A DNA stretch of 64,000 nucleotides from CAXBBB01 sp963815505 (GCA_963815505.1 CAWFGU010000027.1:1-64000); one strand, 5' to 3'; shown: positions 1 to 7,678, numbered from the stretch's first letter. Numbers and translations are program-made. Notes: generated from the letters alone by a model not told the origin.

Positions 1-373
1 CCTTGTCGAGATTCGGCGGCGGTTTTGTTTGCTGACTCCGCAAATCGTACGCCACTATCGATTCACTCCGCCGCCTCTTTCTTCCCCCTTCTGTTCGCTG
101 CCACAGTCGCGGCGCAGCTCGGCATCCTGAGCCTCGACGGAGTCAACTGGATGAGCGCGGGGTTATCTCACCGAGATGCCATCACACCGATAACGGTTTG
201 GAGAGATCGTCCAGTGAGCGCGAGCACTCCAGGTTTGTTGCTGAAGCGTTCGGTATCAGGTGGCCTGTTTGTAGTCGTCGTAGTCGCGCTCGACTTTGCG
301 TGGTTGCCAAGCTTTCGAGCACTCGGGGTCTGCAGCGAGCTCGGATGCATCGCGTGCAGTCTGGCCTGCTGCT

Positions 374-871
374 ACGTGGCGTGGCTTTGTTTACGTTGCC
401 TTCGCGATCGACGTCTTCTCGCGCCACATCGTCGGCTGGTGGGTGTCGAACTCGCTCAAGGCCGACCTGGCGCTCGACGCGCTCGCACAGGCCTTTCCGG
501 CCGGCGGATCGGTCAGGAGAACTTGATTGACCATAGCGACAGGGTCTCGCAATACCTGTCCATTCGCTGCTCGGAGCGTCTCTCCGAAGCAGGCATCGAA
601 CCGTCGGTGGGCAGCAAGGGCGATTCCTGCGACACTGCTCTGGCCGAGACGATGATTGGCCTTTACAAGACCGAGATGATCCGTCGCCAAGGGCCGTGGC
701 GCGGGCTGGGTCAGGCCGAACTGATTACGCTGGACCGCTCATATCGACGGTGCGGGGTATGGTGGCTCAACGAGCGCTGGCTGATGAAGCCACTGGTCTA
801 GCTTGCTCCGGCCGAGTACGAGCAGGCCTTTCACTGCCAAAGTCAGAGTCAGACTCTCGGCGAAATACTCA
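374..871 (+). pseudogene. IS3-family transposase (OrfB) remnant
   Basis: This is a degraded DDE integrase-core transposase. One frame (374-523) reads TWRGFVYVAFAIDVFSRHIV, the classic start of the IS3 OrfB core. Near 523 it shifts to a second frame that reads HSDRVSQYLSIRCSERL, then AETMIGLYKTE. An in-frame TAG at 799-801 is followed by a typical C-terminus (PAEYEQAF), and at 864-871 the gene is cut by the IS1595 element. Upstream (about 190-373) there are only scattered scraps such as WRDRPVSA in other frames, and in 1-190 I recognise nothing. It has a frameshift, a nonsense codon and an insertion, so it is inactive. The family is clear; the left end of the IS lies outside the window or is unrecognisable. 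Confidence 0.85.
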
Positions 872-1571
872 GGGGCTGGCATAGATAAGGTCGGGCGCAC
901 ATATTGTCGCCGTGACTCGTCGCAAAAGCAAACTACCCCGCCGAACCCAGCTTCGGCTCATCGAACACTTCGTCGCTGGCACGCCTGCACGTACGGCTGC
1001 TGATTTGGTAAGCGTCAACCGCAACACGGCCACGCTCTACTACCACAAACTGCGCGAGACCATCTGCGAGCACGTCGCGCACGAAAGTCCCTTCGGTGGT
1101 GAGGTCGAACTCGACGAAAGCTATTTCGGCGGGCACAGAAAAGGCAAAAGAGGGCGTGGAGCCGCTGGCAAAGTCGTCGTATTCGGCATCTTGAAGCGTG
1201 GCGGCAGGGTTTACACCGCGCTGCCAGCCAACCTCAAACGTGCCACGCTGCTTCCGATCATTCACAGCCAGGTCGAGCCCGACTCGGTCGTGTTCACCGA
1301 CGGCTTCCGGGCCTACGACACGCTGAATGCGAGCGGCTTCGAGCACTACCGGGTCAATCATGCCGAAGAGCTGGTGAGCGCGTCGGGCGCACATATAAAC
1401 GGAATCGAGAACTTTTGGAGCCAGTCGAAGCGCCACTTGCGGAGGTATAATGGGATACCGAAGGCTCATTTCGAGCTGTTTATCAAGGAATGCGAGTGGC
1501 GATTCAACTACGGAGGCCCGCGCAAGCTCGTTAGCACTCTCACTGCCTGGCACCTTATCTAGGCCAGCCCC
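872..1571 (+). mobile_element. Intact IS1595-family insertion sequence (700 bp)
   Basis: The terminal inverted repeats are 872-891 (GGGGCTGGCATAGATAAGGT) and 1552-1571, which match at 19 of 20 positions. They are flanked by a perfect 8-bp direct duplication, aatactca at 864-871 and 1572-1579. One transposase gene fills the element. An 8-bp duplication is usual for IS1595. The element sits inside the older IS3 remnant, and the unmutated duplication and intact ORF suggest a fairly recent insertion. Confidence 0.95.
912..1562 (+). CDS. IS1595-family (ISXO2-like) transposase
   Basis: This 216-residue DDE-type transposase moves the surrounding IS by cutting and joining DNA at its terminal repeats. 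An N-terminal HTH-like region (about 1-50) precedes the ISXO2-like catalytic domain. Visible acidic/polar residues are Asp in VELDESYFGGH, Asp in VVFTDGFRAYD and Asn in INGIENFWSQ, fitting the DDN-type active site of the family. It lacks the longer N-terminal zinc-binding region of some IS1595 groups and resembles the short IS1016-like group. The start is GTG at 912, 20 bp inside the left inverted repeat; the stop lies inside the right repeat. No lesion is visible. Confidence 0.93.
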   Translation: MTRRKSKLPRRTQLRLIEHFVAGTPARTAADLVSVNRNTATLYYHKLRETICEHVAHESPFGGEVELDESYFGGHRKGKRGRGAAGKVVVFGILKRGGRVYTALPANLKRATLLPIIHSQVEPDSVVFTDGFRAYDTLNASGFEHYRVNHAEELVSASGAHINGIENFWSQSKRHLRRYNGIPKAHFELFIKECEWRFNYGGPRKLVSTLTAWHLI

Positions 1572-1587
1572 AATACTCACGTATATC

Positions 1588-1614
1588 AGTCTCCGGCAAA
1601 CCCGGGGTGGTTCA
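1588..1614. repeat. Right terminal repeat of the IS3-family remnant
   Basis: The sequence agtctccggcaaacccgg followed by ggtggttca matches the right end typical of IS3-family elements, whose ends read TGAACC...CCTGGAGACT. It sits 9 bp after the IS1595 target duplication. If IS1595 is removed, it directly follows the C-terminus of the broken OrfB, so it marks the right border of the IS3 remnant. Confidence 0.75.
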
Positions 1615-1639
1615 GTGGTCGTGAGCCCTTGGTTTTTTA

Positions 1640-1688
1640 GGGGTGGAGCCAAGGAGAGTCGAACTCCTGACCTCTGCAGTGCGATTGC
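1640..1688. repeat. attL: partial tRNA-Ala duplicate
   Basis: This 49-bp copy of the 3' part of the tRNA-Ala gene is identical to 12593-12641. Homology stops at 1689, where the D-arm half of a tRNA would have to follow, so it is an attachment-site scar and not a second tRNA gene. Confidence 0.93.
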
Positions 1689-1749
1689 CAAGTTTGCGCG
1701 CGTGTAAGTCGCTGCGCCCCTTGGGTTTACGCGGATGTATGAAAAGTCA

Positions 1750-1776
1750 TGGCTGTCTATTGGCTGACGTTTTCGG
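1750..1776. repeat. Left copy of 27-bp element-end repeat
   Basis: A 27-bp sequence beginning tggctgtctattggctgacg recurs at 12471-12497 with one mismatch in the same orientation. This copy is 62 bp inside attL and spans the last codons and stop of the integrase gene. Paired repeats just inside both attachment sites suit integrase arm-type binding sites, though the right copy might be a relic of an integrase gene end. Confidence 0.65.
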
Positions 1777-2974
1777 AATAGGGGACGCTCGCAGACTCCC
1801 GGTAGGGCGCTGCCAACAGCCCGCCGCCGAAGGCCCGCTCCATCGCCTGACCGAGCGCAACGGGCCGGAGCTTGGCGTATTTCAGCGTCGTCTTTATGTC
1901 CGCGTGTCCCATGACTTCCTTGAGTTGAAACACGTCGATCCCACGGTTCACGGCCATCGTCCCGAAGGTGTGCCGGAGGCTGTGGAAGTTGTGGTGCCCC
2001 GTGCCCGGAACGTCGGCGTCGGCAAGCAGACCGCGAAAGCGTTTGCCCATGTAGTTGTCGTTCATCTTGCCGCCGCCCGCTGCCGGAAACACGACTTCGG
2101 CGGGGTCCTCACTCGTTCGCGCCTGGGACCTGACGAGGATCGCGTCGAGCGCGTCGCCGACGAGCGGCACGGTGCGTTCGCGTCCGCTCTTCGTCGTGAA
2201 GCCGTCGGAGTTGGCGACGCGCACGTAGGACATACCGCCGCCGCGTGCGACGTGCACGGCGCTCCACCTGAGCGCGCACACCTCGCCACGACGAAGGCCG
2301 GTGCCCGCCGTGAACGGGATGATCTGCTCCAGCACCCGGTCGATCTTCGACGCCCGCGCGCCTGCCAGTATCAGCCGCGTATCGAGCGTGCGTATGATCG
2401 CCTCGAGCTGCTCTTCGGTGAAGAACCGGATCGCCGTTTCCTGCCGCGCCTGCTTGCCGCGCTTGGCCGGTGCGACGGGCTTCCACGTCGTCGGCGCTAG
2501 TTCTTCGTCGGTGCACCACGTCGCGAAGATGCGCACCCGGTCTGCGTAGCTCTTGCGCGTCTCCGCTGCGATGCGTTTGGCCCCGAGCCACGCGTCGACG
2601 TGACGCGCTTCGACCTGGGTGAGCAGTAGGCCCAGCGGAAGCGAGCCGATGAAGTGCCCGACGACGGCCCGGTAGGTTGCCACGCCCTCTTTACTGCCCG
2701 ACTCGTCCCGGCTGCGCATGAAGCGTTCGTACGCCTGCACGGCCGTTAGCGCCGACGTGCTGGCCTGCTTGCCCTCCCACGGATCGAAGCCGCCCTGCGC
2801 GTACTCCAGTTCCATCCGCGCGAGCTTGGCCCGCGCCGCCGACGCGTCTTTCGTGCCGAGCGAGATCTGTTTACGCTGAGGCGAGCGCGTCGCGTCGCGG
2901 AACGTCGCGTAGTAGCCCTTTACGCGCTTGCGGCCGCTCGCGTCGGTGTAGGTCATCTTCTGGAGGCTCGGCAT
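1757..2974 (-). CDS. int: Tyrosine recombinase / integrase
   Basis: This 405-residue site-specific recombinase should integrate and excise the element at tRNA-Ala. It has an N-terminal arm-binding-like region with basic residues (SGRKRVKGYYATFRD), a SAM-like core-binding domain (about 90-175) and a C-terminal catalytic domain. Visible catalytic motifs are Arg in GTGLRRGEVCALRW, HxxR in NFHSLRHTFG, and the His/Tyr box VMGHADIKTTLKYAK with the nucleophilic Tyr. The ATG at 2974 (MPSLQKMTY) is preferred because longer versions run into the upstream excisionase gene, which ends 2 nt earlier. Gene and site lie side by side, as is normal for tRNA-targeting elements. No lesion is seen. Confidence 0.95.
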   Translation of the reverse strand: MPSLQKMTYTDASGRKRVKGYYATFRDATRSPQRKQISLGTKDASAARAKLARMELEYAQGGFDPWEGKQASTSALTAVQAYERFMRSRDESGSKEGVATYRAVVGHFIGSLPLGLLLTQVEARHVDAWLGAKRIAAETRKSYADRVRIFATWCTDEELAPTTWKPVAPAKRGKQARQETAIRFFTEEQLEAIIRTLDTRLILAGARASKIDRVLEQIIPFTAGTGLRRGEVCALRWSAVHVARGGGMSYVRVANSDGFTTKSGRERTVPLVGDALDAILVRSQARTSEDPAEVVFPAAGGGKMNDNYMGKRFRGLLADADVPGTGHHNFHSLRHTFGTMAVNRGIDVFQLKEVMGHADIKTTLKYAKLRPVALGQAMERAFGGGLLAAPYRESASVPYSENVSQ

Positions 2975-2976
2975 TT

Positions 2977-3216
2977 CTAGGCCCCGCTCTGTTCGTCCTG
3001 GGCACCTTCGGCGTCCTGCCGGTAACTCGCGTGCGCCCGCCCGCCGGTATTCTTCGGCTGCCACGCGTGGAACGTGTCGTCGACGATGACGAGCCGCCTA
3101 CTTCCGGTCGCGTAGGTGTTGAGCTTGCCGCGTTTCATCGCCGCGTAAACGCCCTGCCGCGTGCAGCCTTTCAGCCTGGCGACTTCGGATGGTGGCAGTA
3201 GTTCGGGAAGGTCCAC
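2977..3216 (-). CDS. xis: Excisionase-like MerR/HTH DNA-binding protein
   Basis: This 79-residue protein has a helix-turn-helix of the excisionase/MerR type: LLPPSEVARLKGCTRQGVYAAMKRGKLNTY, followed by a wing-like RRLVIVDDTF. It is transcribed directly ahead of int with a 2-nt gap, the usual place for a recombination directionality factor. The start codon is GTG (3214-3216) and lies inside a perfect palindrome (3214-3226). A role in controlling excision is inferred from family and position; a transcriptional regulator of the same fold is the alternative. Confidence 0.75.
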   Translation of the reverse strand: MDLPELLPPSEVARLKGCTRQGVYAAMKRGKLNTYATGSRRLVIVDDTFHAWQPKNTGGRAHASYRQDAEGAQDEQSGA

Positions 3217-3248
3217 TGTAACAGTGCTTTGGTTCTGTTACAAAGATA
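3214..3248 (-). promoter_or_regulatory. xis-int promoter with overlapping palindromic operator
   Basis: On the minus strand a perfect Bacteroidota -7 box, TATCTTTG, lies at 3241-3248. Downstream is an inverted repeat, TGTAACAG/CTGTTACA (3217-3224 and 3235-3242, 10-bp spacer). The inner arm is itself part of the palindrome CACTGTAACAGTG (3214-3226), which covers the xis start codon. The arrangement suggests repression of xis-int at the transcription start. The binding protein is not identified; the XRE or HTH proteins of the element are candidates. Confidence 0.6.
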
Positions 3249-3257
3249 GCCGAACTA

Positions 3258-3289
3258 TTGACACATGACAAGGAGGCGGCGTAGGTTGG
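3258..3289 (+). promoter_or_regulatory. Promoter TTGACA-N18-TAGGTTGG for the 3318 gene
   Basis: TTGACA (3258-3263), an 18-bp spacer and TAGGTTGG (3282-3289) resemble the tRNA-Ala promoter near 12680-12710 (TTGACG-N17-TAAGTTGG). It faces away from the xis-int promoter, so a divergent control region lies at 3214-3289. Confidence 0.55.
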
Positions 3290-3317
3290 GCGATGCGTGC
3301 ATACCCAACCCCTGCCC

Positions 3318-4199
3318 ATGAAAGAGAGCGACGATGATCTGCGGACCGTTGATGTAGAGCGCGCGGCGGATCGCCCTAGCGTTCGTTTGGACCCGTCGCT
3401 ACTTCTCACGCCTGAGCAGCGTAAGCAGGCACGGGAGGAGCAACGCGCTGATTCTGCCGACAGAGAGAGTTTATACAAAAAGGTGCGAGATGCATCCGCT
3501 GCGGCCATCTTCCCACAGCGTCTCTACCAGTCAGAACGTGAGCAGCGTAGAGGAGCGGTGGTGTCGACGGGAATAGTCACCCACGCGCCGTTCAATGTGA
3601 ATCAGCGCGAGACTTTGGCCTGTGATGCCGCGAAGTGGTACGTCTCGTATTGGGAGGCTACGGCTTGCCGAAACGGCTGCGTGAGGGCTCTCGACGACTT
3701 GCGCTTTCAGATAATGGTACTGCACATCGAAGCATGGAGAGCGCATCCTGAAGCGTCGATCATTGCGGACGTACTAGACAGGTTGCAGCACCTTGTCGAG
3801 TATGCCGAACGTAAAGCCGACGCCGAGTCTACTGATTTGCGCGCTCCGGCTCACTCCGCTGCCTCAACCTCCTTGCCCGACGTTGAGGAGATAATTGCTC
3901 TCAGTGCTGGCGAGGTCCACCCCGCATTTACAGTTTTGGCCGCTGTGGTTTGTGGTGATCGGAAGTTCAACAACGGTGTAGACCTGCACGATGCGCTAGC
4001 GGAAACCGCTGCCAGCATGGGAGTGACGAGGAAAGACGGGAAGCCTATTGCGGGTGCTAGCGTCGACAAAGCAGCATTTGTTCGGTTAGGCGAAAAGCTG
4101 TTCGGACCGAGCTATTCGGAGATGTATCCCGGTATTTTGAAGCGAGAGCAGTACGTCAAAGACGTGATTTCCCTTGTGAGCGGAAAAAAGACATGCTGA
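3318..4199 (+). CDS. Hypothetical protein, divergent from xis-int
   Basis: This 293-residue soluble protein is not recognised. The N-terminal third is charged (PEQRKQAREEQRADSADRESLYKKV) and probably helical. A central part is rich in Trp/Tyr/Cys (WYVSYWEATACRNGC). The C-terminal part (DRKFNNGVDLHDALAETAASMG onward, about 220-290) looks like a compact helical domain, with no signal peptide or membrane segment. ATG 3318 (MKESDDD) is chosen because the predicted transcription start is close to the earlier candidate at 3297. The gene looks less GC-rich than its neighbours, which may mean a separate origin. It is divergently transcribed from xis-int, a usual place for a regulator or accessory gene. 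Confidence 0.7.
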   Translation: MKESDDDLRTVDVERAADRPSVRLDPSLLLTPEQRKQAREEQRADSADRESLYKKVRDASAAAIFPQRLYQSEREQRRGAVVSTGIVTHAPFNVNQRETLACDAAKWYVSYWEATACRNGCVRALDDLRFQIMVLHIEAWRAHPEASIIADVLDRLQHLVEYAERKADAESTDLRAPAHSAASTSLPDVEEIIALSAGEVHPAFTVLAAVVCGDRKFNNGVDLHDALAETAASMGVTRKDGKPIAGASVDKAAFVRLGEKLFGPSYSEMYPGILKREQYVKDVISLVSGKKTC

Positions 4200-4357
4200 G
4201 ACAGAGCAAGACGCGAATGAGACACGCCCTGTCTTGGACTTCGCACGCCTGCCCTGGCTAGTCTGGGAGCGTCGGAGGACTACCGGCAGAACGGCAACAC
4301 CGTTCGCTTCACGATCTTGATTCCAACACGGCTCCGAGCCGGGTTGCACGCGGAAGA

Positions 4358-4398
4358 CCCCGCACGTCGATAGTCCCGGCGTGCGGGGTTCTTCTTTG
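4358..4398 (+). terminator. Rho-independent terminator after the 3318 gene
   Basis: A perfect 9-bp stem, CCCCGCACG (4358-4366) with CGTGCGGGG (4380-4388), is followed by ttcttctttg. It lies between the 3318 gene and the next operon. The rest of 4200-4437 shows nothing recognisable. Confidence 0.75.
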
Positions 4399-4437
4399 TA
4401 GCGCGCACCGGCCCCGATGCCACCGCCCTAGCGTGCG

Positions 4438-4758
4438 ATGCCCGACGACTCCGCCCACCTGCCCGACGATCTGCGCGATGCCATCGTCGCCACGATCCGC
4501 GACGCGCTCGCTGGCACTGCCGCCGCGCCTGACCCTCACCGCCTGCTCACGATTGAGGAGGTCGCCCGACGCCTGAGCGTCAGCAAAACGACCGTCGAGC
4601 GCGAGGTCGACGACGGCCGACTCTCACCCGTCCGCGTGCGAGGTCAGCGCCGCTTCGATCCGCGCGCCGTCGACGCCTACGTTCGCGAGTCCGCGCGCCG
4701 CACTGGGCCTGCGACACGCTCGCGCCGCGTCGCATCGAAAGCGGGAGGAATGCGATGA
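4438..4758 (+). CDS. Helix-turn-helix (excisionase/MerR-type) DNA-binding protein
   Basis: This 106-residue protein has a central HTH: LLTIEEVARRLSVSKTTVEREVDDGRLSPVRVRGQRRFDP (about 40-80), the helix_turn_helix_17/excisionase pattern. The tail is Arg-rich and basic (RRTGPATRSRRVASKAGG). It is the first gene of a tight operon running to 8260 and overlaps the next gene by 4 nt (ATGA). In plasmids and integrated elements such proteins often sit in front of a RepA-like ATPase and bind the origin or promoter. That role is inferred here. Confidence 0.75.
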   Translation: MPDDSAHLPDDLRDAIVATIRDALAGTAAAPDPHRLLTIEEVARRLSVSKTTVEREVDDGRLSPVRVRGQRRFDPRAVDAYVRESARRTGPATRSRRVASKAGGMR

Positions 4759-5156
4759 ACCGCCGACCTCCACCGACCGCCGCCGACCTCGACGACAAGC
4801 GCGCGCACCTCGACGCTGCGCTGGGCTTCTACGCCCCGGCCCGCCCGGACGAGACAGCGCCGCCCGACCTGTTCGCCCGCGTGAGCGATGCCGAGTCAGA
4901 CCCCGGCCGCCTGCCCGAACGCCTGCCCGCCTACGAGCGCGAAGGTGCTACGCCCGACGAGATCGGACGCGACCGCCTGGCCTACTCCGTCGGCTACCGC
5001 ATCGGCTACGAGCGTACCGGACACGCCGCGCTCACCCACGGCGCGCGCGACGGCGTGAGCGACCGGGCCGCGCATGGCCTTGACGAGATCGCCCCGTTCC
5101 CGACCTACGACCGCGCCGCGCTCTCCCCGGACGCAGACAGGCGGAGGGCCGCATGA
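4755..5156 (+). CDS. Hypothetical protein in replication operon
   Basis: This 133-residue acidic protein is not recognised. It is rich in Pro, Asp, Arg and Ala, with a central segment (GRDRLAYSVGYRIGYERTGHAALTHGARDG) that could form a short helical unit. There is no signal peptide or membrane segment. It overlaps the upstream HTH gene and the downstream ATPase gene by 4 nt each, so it is probably translationally coupled to both and belongs to the same process. Confidence 0.65.
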   Translation: MNRRPPPTAADLDDKRAHLDAALGFYAPARPDETAPPDLFARVSDAESDPGRLPERLPAYEREGATPDEIGRDRLAYSVGYRIGYERTGHAALTHGARDGVSDRAAHGLDEIAPFPTYDRAALSPDADRRRAA

Positions 5157-6745
5157 GCGAGATTCAAGCCCAAGAGCCGCCGCGCCGAAAGTCCGACCTG
5201 CCCGGCTTCGACGCGCACCTGTTCGACCTGCTCGAACGCGCCCGTCAGCGCGGCACGTCGGCGCTCGATGGAGTCGCCGCCGAAGATCGCCGCACGGTGC
5301 TCGCGTGGCTGCTCGACGAGAAAGCCGTGACGCAGAGCGAAGCCGACCGGCTCGCACGCACGCCCAAGCAGCGCACCACGCGCAAGGAGCACGCCAAGCG
5401 TCAAGGCGGAAAATCACTGCATGACCTTGGCTTCGCCTGCATCGGCGACGTGGTGGCCGAACCTGTTGACTGGCTATGGCCCGAGTGGATACCGCGCGGT
5501 ATGCTCTCGCTCTGCGACGGACGGCCCGACGCCGGAAAGACGACGCTGCTGTGCGACATCGCTGCGCGCGTGACGAAGGGCCAAGCCATGCCGACCGAAG
5601 GTATCGTGCCTGCCGGGCGTGAACCCGGAGCCGTGATCTTCGTGACGAGCGAGAACGCATTTGCTCAGGTGCTCCGCCCGCGCCTCGAGTCCGCCGGGGC
5701 CGATCTGAGCCGGTGCTACGGATGGGATGCCACGCAGGACGAGGAGGGGCAACCCGACTGCCCGCGCCTGCCGCGAGACGCTGACTTGCTTGGACGTGCA
5801 GCGCGCGAATACGGGGCCGCGCTGGTAATCGTCGATCCGCTGTTCTCGCACATGGACGGCGGCTTGAACCCGAACCGCGAAACCGACGTGCGCCGCGCCC
5901 TCGTGCCGCTGGCACGCATAGCCGAGGAAAGCGGAGCGGCTGTGATCGCCGTGCGCCACTTCAACAAGAGCGCCAACGGCGACGCGATCAACGCTGGAGG
6001 CGGGAGTATCGGAATCGTCGGTACGGCTCGCGTGCAGCTCGTCGTCGGCAAGCCGCCCGAGACGAGCGACGAAGACCCGGCGCGCGTGCTGGCCGTCGGT
6101 AAGATGAACATCGCGATGAAGCCGAGCGCTCGCGCGTTCAGCATCGTGTCGGCTGACGGTGGAGGCGTCTCGTCAAGCTGCGTCGAGTGGGGAGGCGTGA
6201 GCACGTCGACGGCCGCCGACCTGACGCGCTCGCGAGGCTTCGATGCGCGCACACTCTCGCCCGCCAGGGATGAGGCGGAGGAGTGGCTACGCGCGACGCT
6301 GTCGAAAGCCGACCTGCCGAGCCGCGACGTGTTCGAGAAGGGCAAGAAGGCGGGGCACGCTAAGAAGACGCTCTACCGCGCCTCCGACGAGGTAGGCGTC
6401 GAGAAGTACCGCAAGGGATTCGGCGGGCCGTGGTGGTGGGGACTGCGCGACCCCGTAGATGCCCAAGAAGACCGGACTGAAGAGGATGATTCCCTAGATA
6501 CCGAAACCGTGGGCAAGTATGAGGATGGTGGGCACCTACGGGAGAATGAGCAGGTAACGGGGTCTGTCGAAGGTGCGCTGGAAGAGGCTGCATCCATAGA
6601 TGCCATACTTGCCCACGATCTGGGTAACGGGGGATCTACGGATGTACCGTCGCCGCTCCTCCCCGAATCCGGCGACGGACTGCCCGGCGACGTGCTCGCT
6701 CAGTTTCCCATCGACGACCAGGACGACGAGGTAGATCATGCCTGA
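5153..6745 (+). CDS. RepA-like AAA ATPase (AAA_25) with C-terminal winged helix
   Basis: This 530-residue RecA-fold ATPase resembles the RepA-type helicases of plasmids and integrated elements and probably acts at the element's replication origin. Residues 1-95 are a helical N-terminus. The ATPase core starts at PEWIPRGMLSLCDGRPDAGKTTLL (Walker A) and includes ALVIVDPLFSHMDGG (Walker B) and AVIAVRHFNKSANGDA (sensor-like). A wHTH-like segment follows (ADLPSRDVFEKGKKAGHAKKTLYRASDEV, then GFGGPWWWGLRDP). The last 100 residues are acidic and low-complexity, and their DNA contains inverted repeats. No primase motif is visible, so an origin would need host priming or an unrecognised partner. The gene overlaps both neighbours. 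Confidence 0.85.
   Translation: MSEIQAQEPPRRKSDLPGFDAHLFDLLERARQRGTSALDGVAAEDRRTVLAWLLDEKAVTQSEADRLARTPKQRTTRKEHAKRQGGKSLHDLGFACIGDVVAEPVDWLWPEWIPRGMLSLCDGRPDAGKTTLLCDIAARVTKGQAMPTEGIVPAGREPGAVIFVTSENAFAQVLRPRLESAGADLSRCYGWDATQDEEGQPDCPRLPRDADLLGRAAREYGAALVIVDPLFSHMDGGLNPNRETDVRRALVPLARIAEESGAAVIAVRHFNKSANGDAINAGGGSIGIVGTARVQLVVGKPPETSDEDPARVLAVGKMNIAMKPSARAFSIVSADGGGVSSSCVEWGGVSTSTAADLTRSRGFDARTLSPARDEAEEWLRATLSKADLPSRDVFEKGKKAGHAKKTLYRASDEVGVEKYRKGFGGPWWWGLRDPVDAQEDRTEEDDSLDTETVGKYEDGGHLRENEQVTGSVEGALEEAASIDAILAHDLGNGGSTDVPSPLLPESGDGLPGDVLAQFPIDDQDDEVDHA
6509..6616. repeat. Inverted repeat inside the ATPase gene tail
   Basis: A perfect 13-bp inverted repeat, gtgggcaagtatg (6509-6521) and catacttgcccac (6604-6616), lies in the region encoding the low-complexity tail. 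An outer imperfect pair surrounds it (6453-6464 and 6630-6641). The core TGGGCA occurs four times in both orientations between 6458 and 6616. It may be an initiator-binding cluster or a folding element; the function is unknown. Confidence 0.5.
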
Positions 6746-7229
6746 TCTGTTCGCCCCGAAACCCGCCGACATTGCATCCCGGACGCAAGGAGACGAGGCC
6801 CGCCGCGACCTCCACCACATCGGCGGAGAGTTGCGCCGCCTGCACCTGCACCTGTGCGCCAACGCTACCGGCCTTGCCCTTCGCCGCGCGCCGCTCACTA
6901 GCGGGAGATCAAGCCGAGGAGACGCCGACGTACCCGAAGCGCTCGCCCGCCTGATCCGGCTGCACGCACGTCGCCTGCGCCGTCTCGCGCGACTCGTTCC
7001 GCCCGATGAACTGACGCGCCTGCTGTGCTGCCTGTTCGCCCCGCTGCCCGAGCGTTTCGAGTTGCACCAGGGCGTCACCGTGACCGACCCGGAGAAGTGG
7101 CGAGCCGCCATGATCCGAGATGTAGAGCAGGGACCGCACGGCCCGAGGTATCGGACAGGCGCGCTGGGCCACGACCTCGAAGCGCTCGAACGGATCGTGA
7201 GCGCACGCGAACAACTCAAAGCCGCCTGA
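6738..7229 (+). CDS. Hypothetical helical protein
   Basis: This 163-residue protein overlaps the ATPase gene by 8 nt. It is rich in Arg, Leu and His (LRRLHLHLCANATGLALRRAPL; RLIRLHARRLRRLARLVPPDEL), probably helical and nucleic-acid-binding. No known family is recognised. The conserved-looking C-terminal half (FELHQGVTVTDPEKWRAAMIRDVEQGPHGPRYRTG) has the feel of a small replication accessory protein of phages or elements, but that is only an impression. Position and coupling argue that it works with the ATPase. Confidence 0.6.
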   Translation: MPDLFAPKPADIASRTQGDEARRDLHHIGGELRRLHLHLCANATGLALRRAPLTSGRSSRGDADVPEALARLIRLHARRLRRLARLVPPDELTRLLCCLFAPLPERFELHQGVTVTDPEKWRAAMIRDVEQGPHGPRYRTGALGHDLEALERIVSAREQLKAA

Positions 7230-7233
7230 GCCG

Positions 7234-7455
7234 ATGCCTGATCTCTCGATGTGCAACGGCGAACTGACGCCCATGCGCAACCACGTCGACGAACGCCACG
7301 CGCCGCACGTCTGCCCGATGCGAGCCGACTGCTACCGGCACACCGCCGCGCCGTCGCTCTACCGGCAGTCCTACTTCGCCGCTCCCTACGACGCCCGGAA
7401 GGGCACGTGCGCGCGGTTCATCCCTAGCCGCTTTCCCCCGCCCGACGATGCCTGA
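7234..7455 (+). CDS. Small Cys-rich phage-type protein
   Basis: This 73-residue protein has four Cys in the order MCNGELTP, HVCPMRADCYRHTA and GTCARF, and the phrase QSYFAAPYD. The pattern C...CP....CYR...QSYF..PY...C is common in small metal-binding proteins of phages and integrated elements. The first CxxCP-like position is altered here (CNGELTP). It probably binds one zinc ion; the role is unknown. It lies 4 nt after the previous gene and overlaps the next by 8 nt. Confidence 0.65.
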   Translation: MPDLSMCNGELTPMRNHVDERHAPHVCPMRADCYRHTAAPSLYRQSYFAAPYDARKGTCARFIPSRFPPPDDA

Positions 7456-7678
7456 CGACTCGGCACCCTTTCTCGCCATCGGCGCCGACGAACTGAGCGG
7501 AGCCGAGCGCATCCGTTCCGGCGATCACGTCGCCTGCCCGACGTGCGGCGACCCGCACCCGATCACCTACGGCACGAAAGCCGATGGATCACCGTCGACG
7601 CTGCTTGCCGCCTACACCTGCACCCAGACGAACGCCGCCTACCTCTGGGCATCGACGGCCACGCGCTGCCCGGCGTGA
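7448..7678 (+). CDS. Small zinc-ribbon-like protein
   Basis: This 76-residue protein contains CPTCGDPHPITYGTKADGSP followed by AAYTCTQTNAAYLWAS and a near-terminal Cys. The CPTCG knuckle with a later Cys pair suggests a small zinc site, as in phage-borne proteins of unknown function. It overlaps the previous gene by 8 nt and is 30 nt from the VRR-NUC gene, so it is part of the same operon. Confidence 0.6.
   Translation: MPDDSAPFLAIGADELSGAERIRSGDHVACPTCGDPHPITYGTKADGSPSTLLAAYTCTQTNAAYLWASTATRCPA

Noticed and set aside
1644..1688. Second tRNA-Ala gene at the left end
   Set aside because: Only nucleotides 29-73 are present; the D-arm and the 5' acceptor half are absent, so it is an attachment-site duplicate.
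4200..4357. Short coding-like stretch NGNTVRFTILIPTRLRAGLH before the terminator
   Set aside because: There is no start codon or ribosome-binding context and it is too short to judge; it could be a relic or chance.
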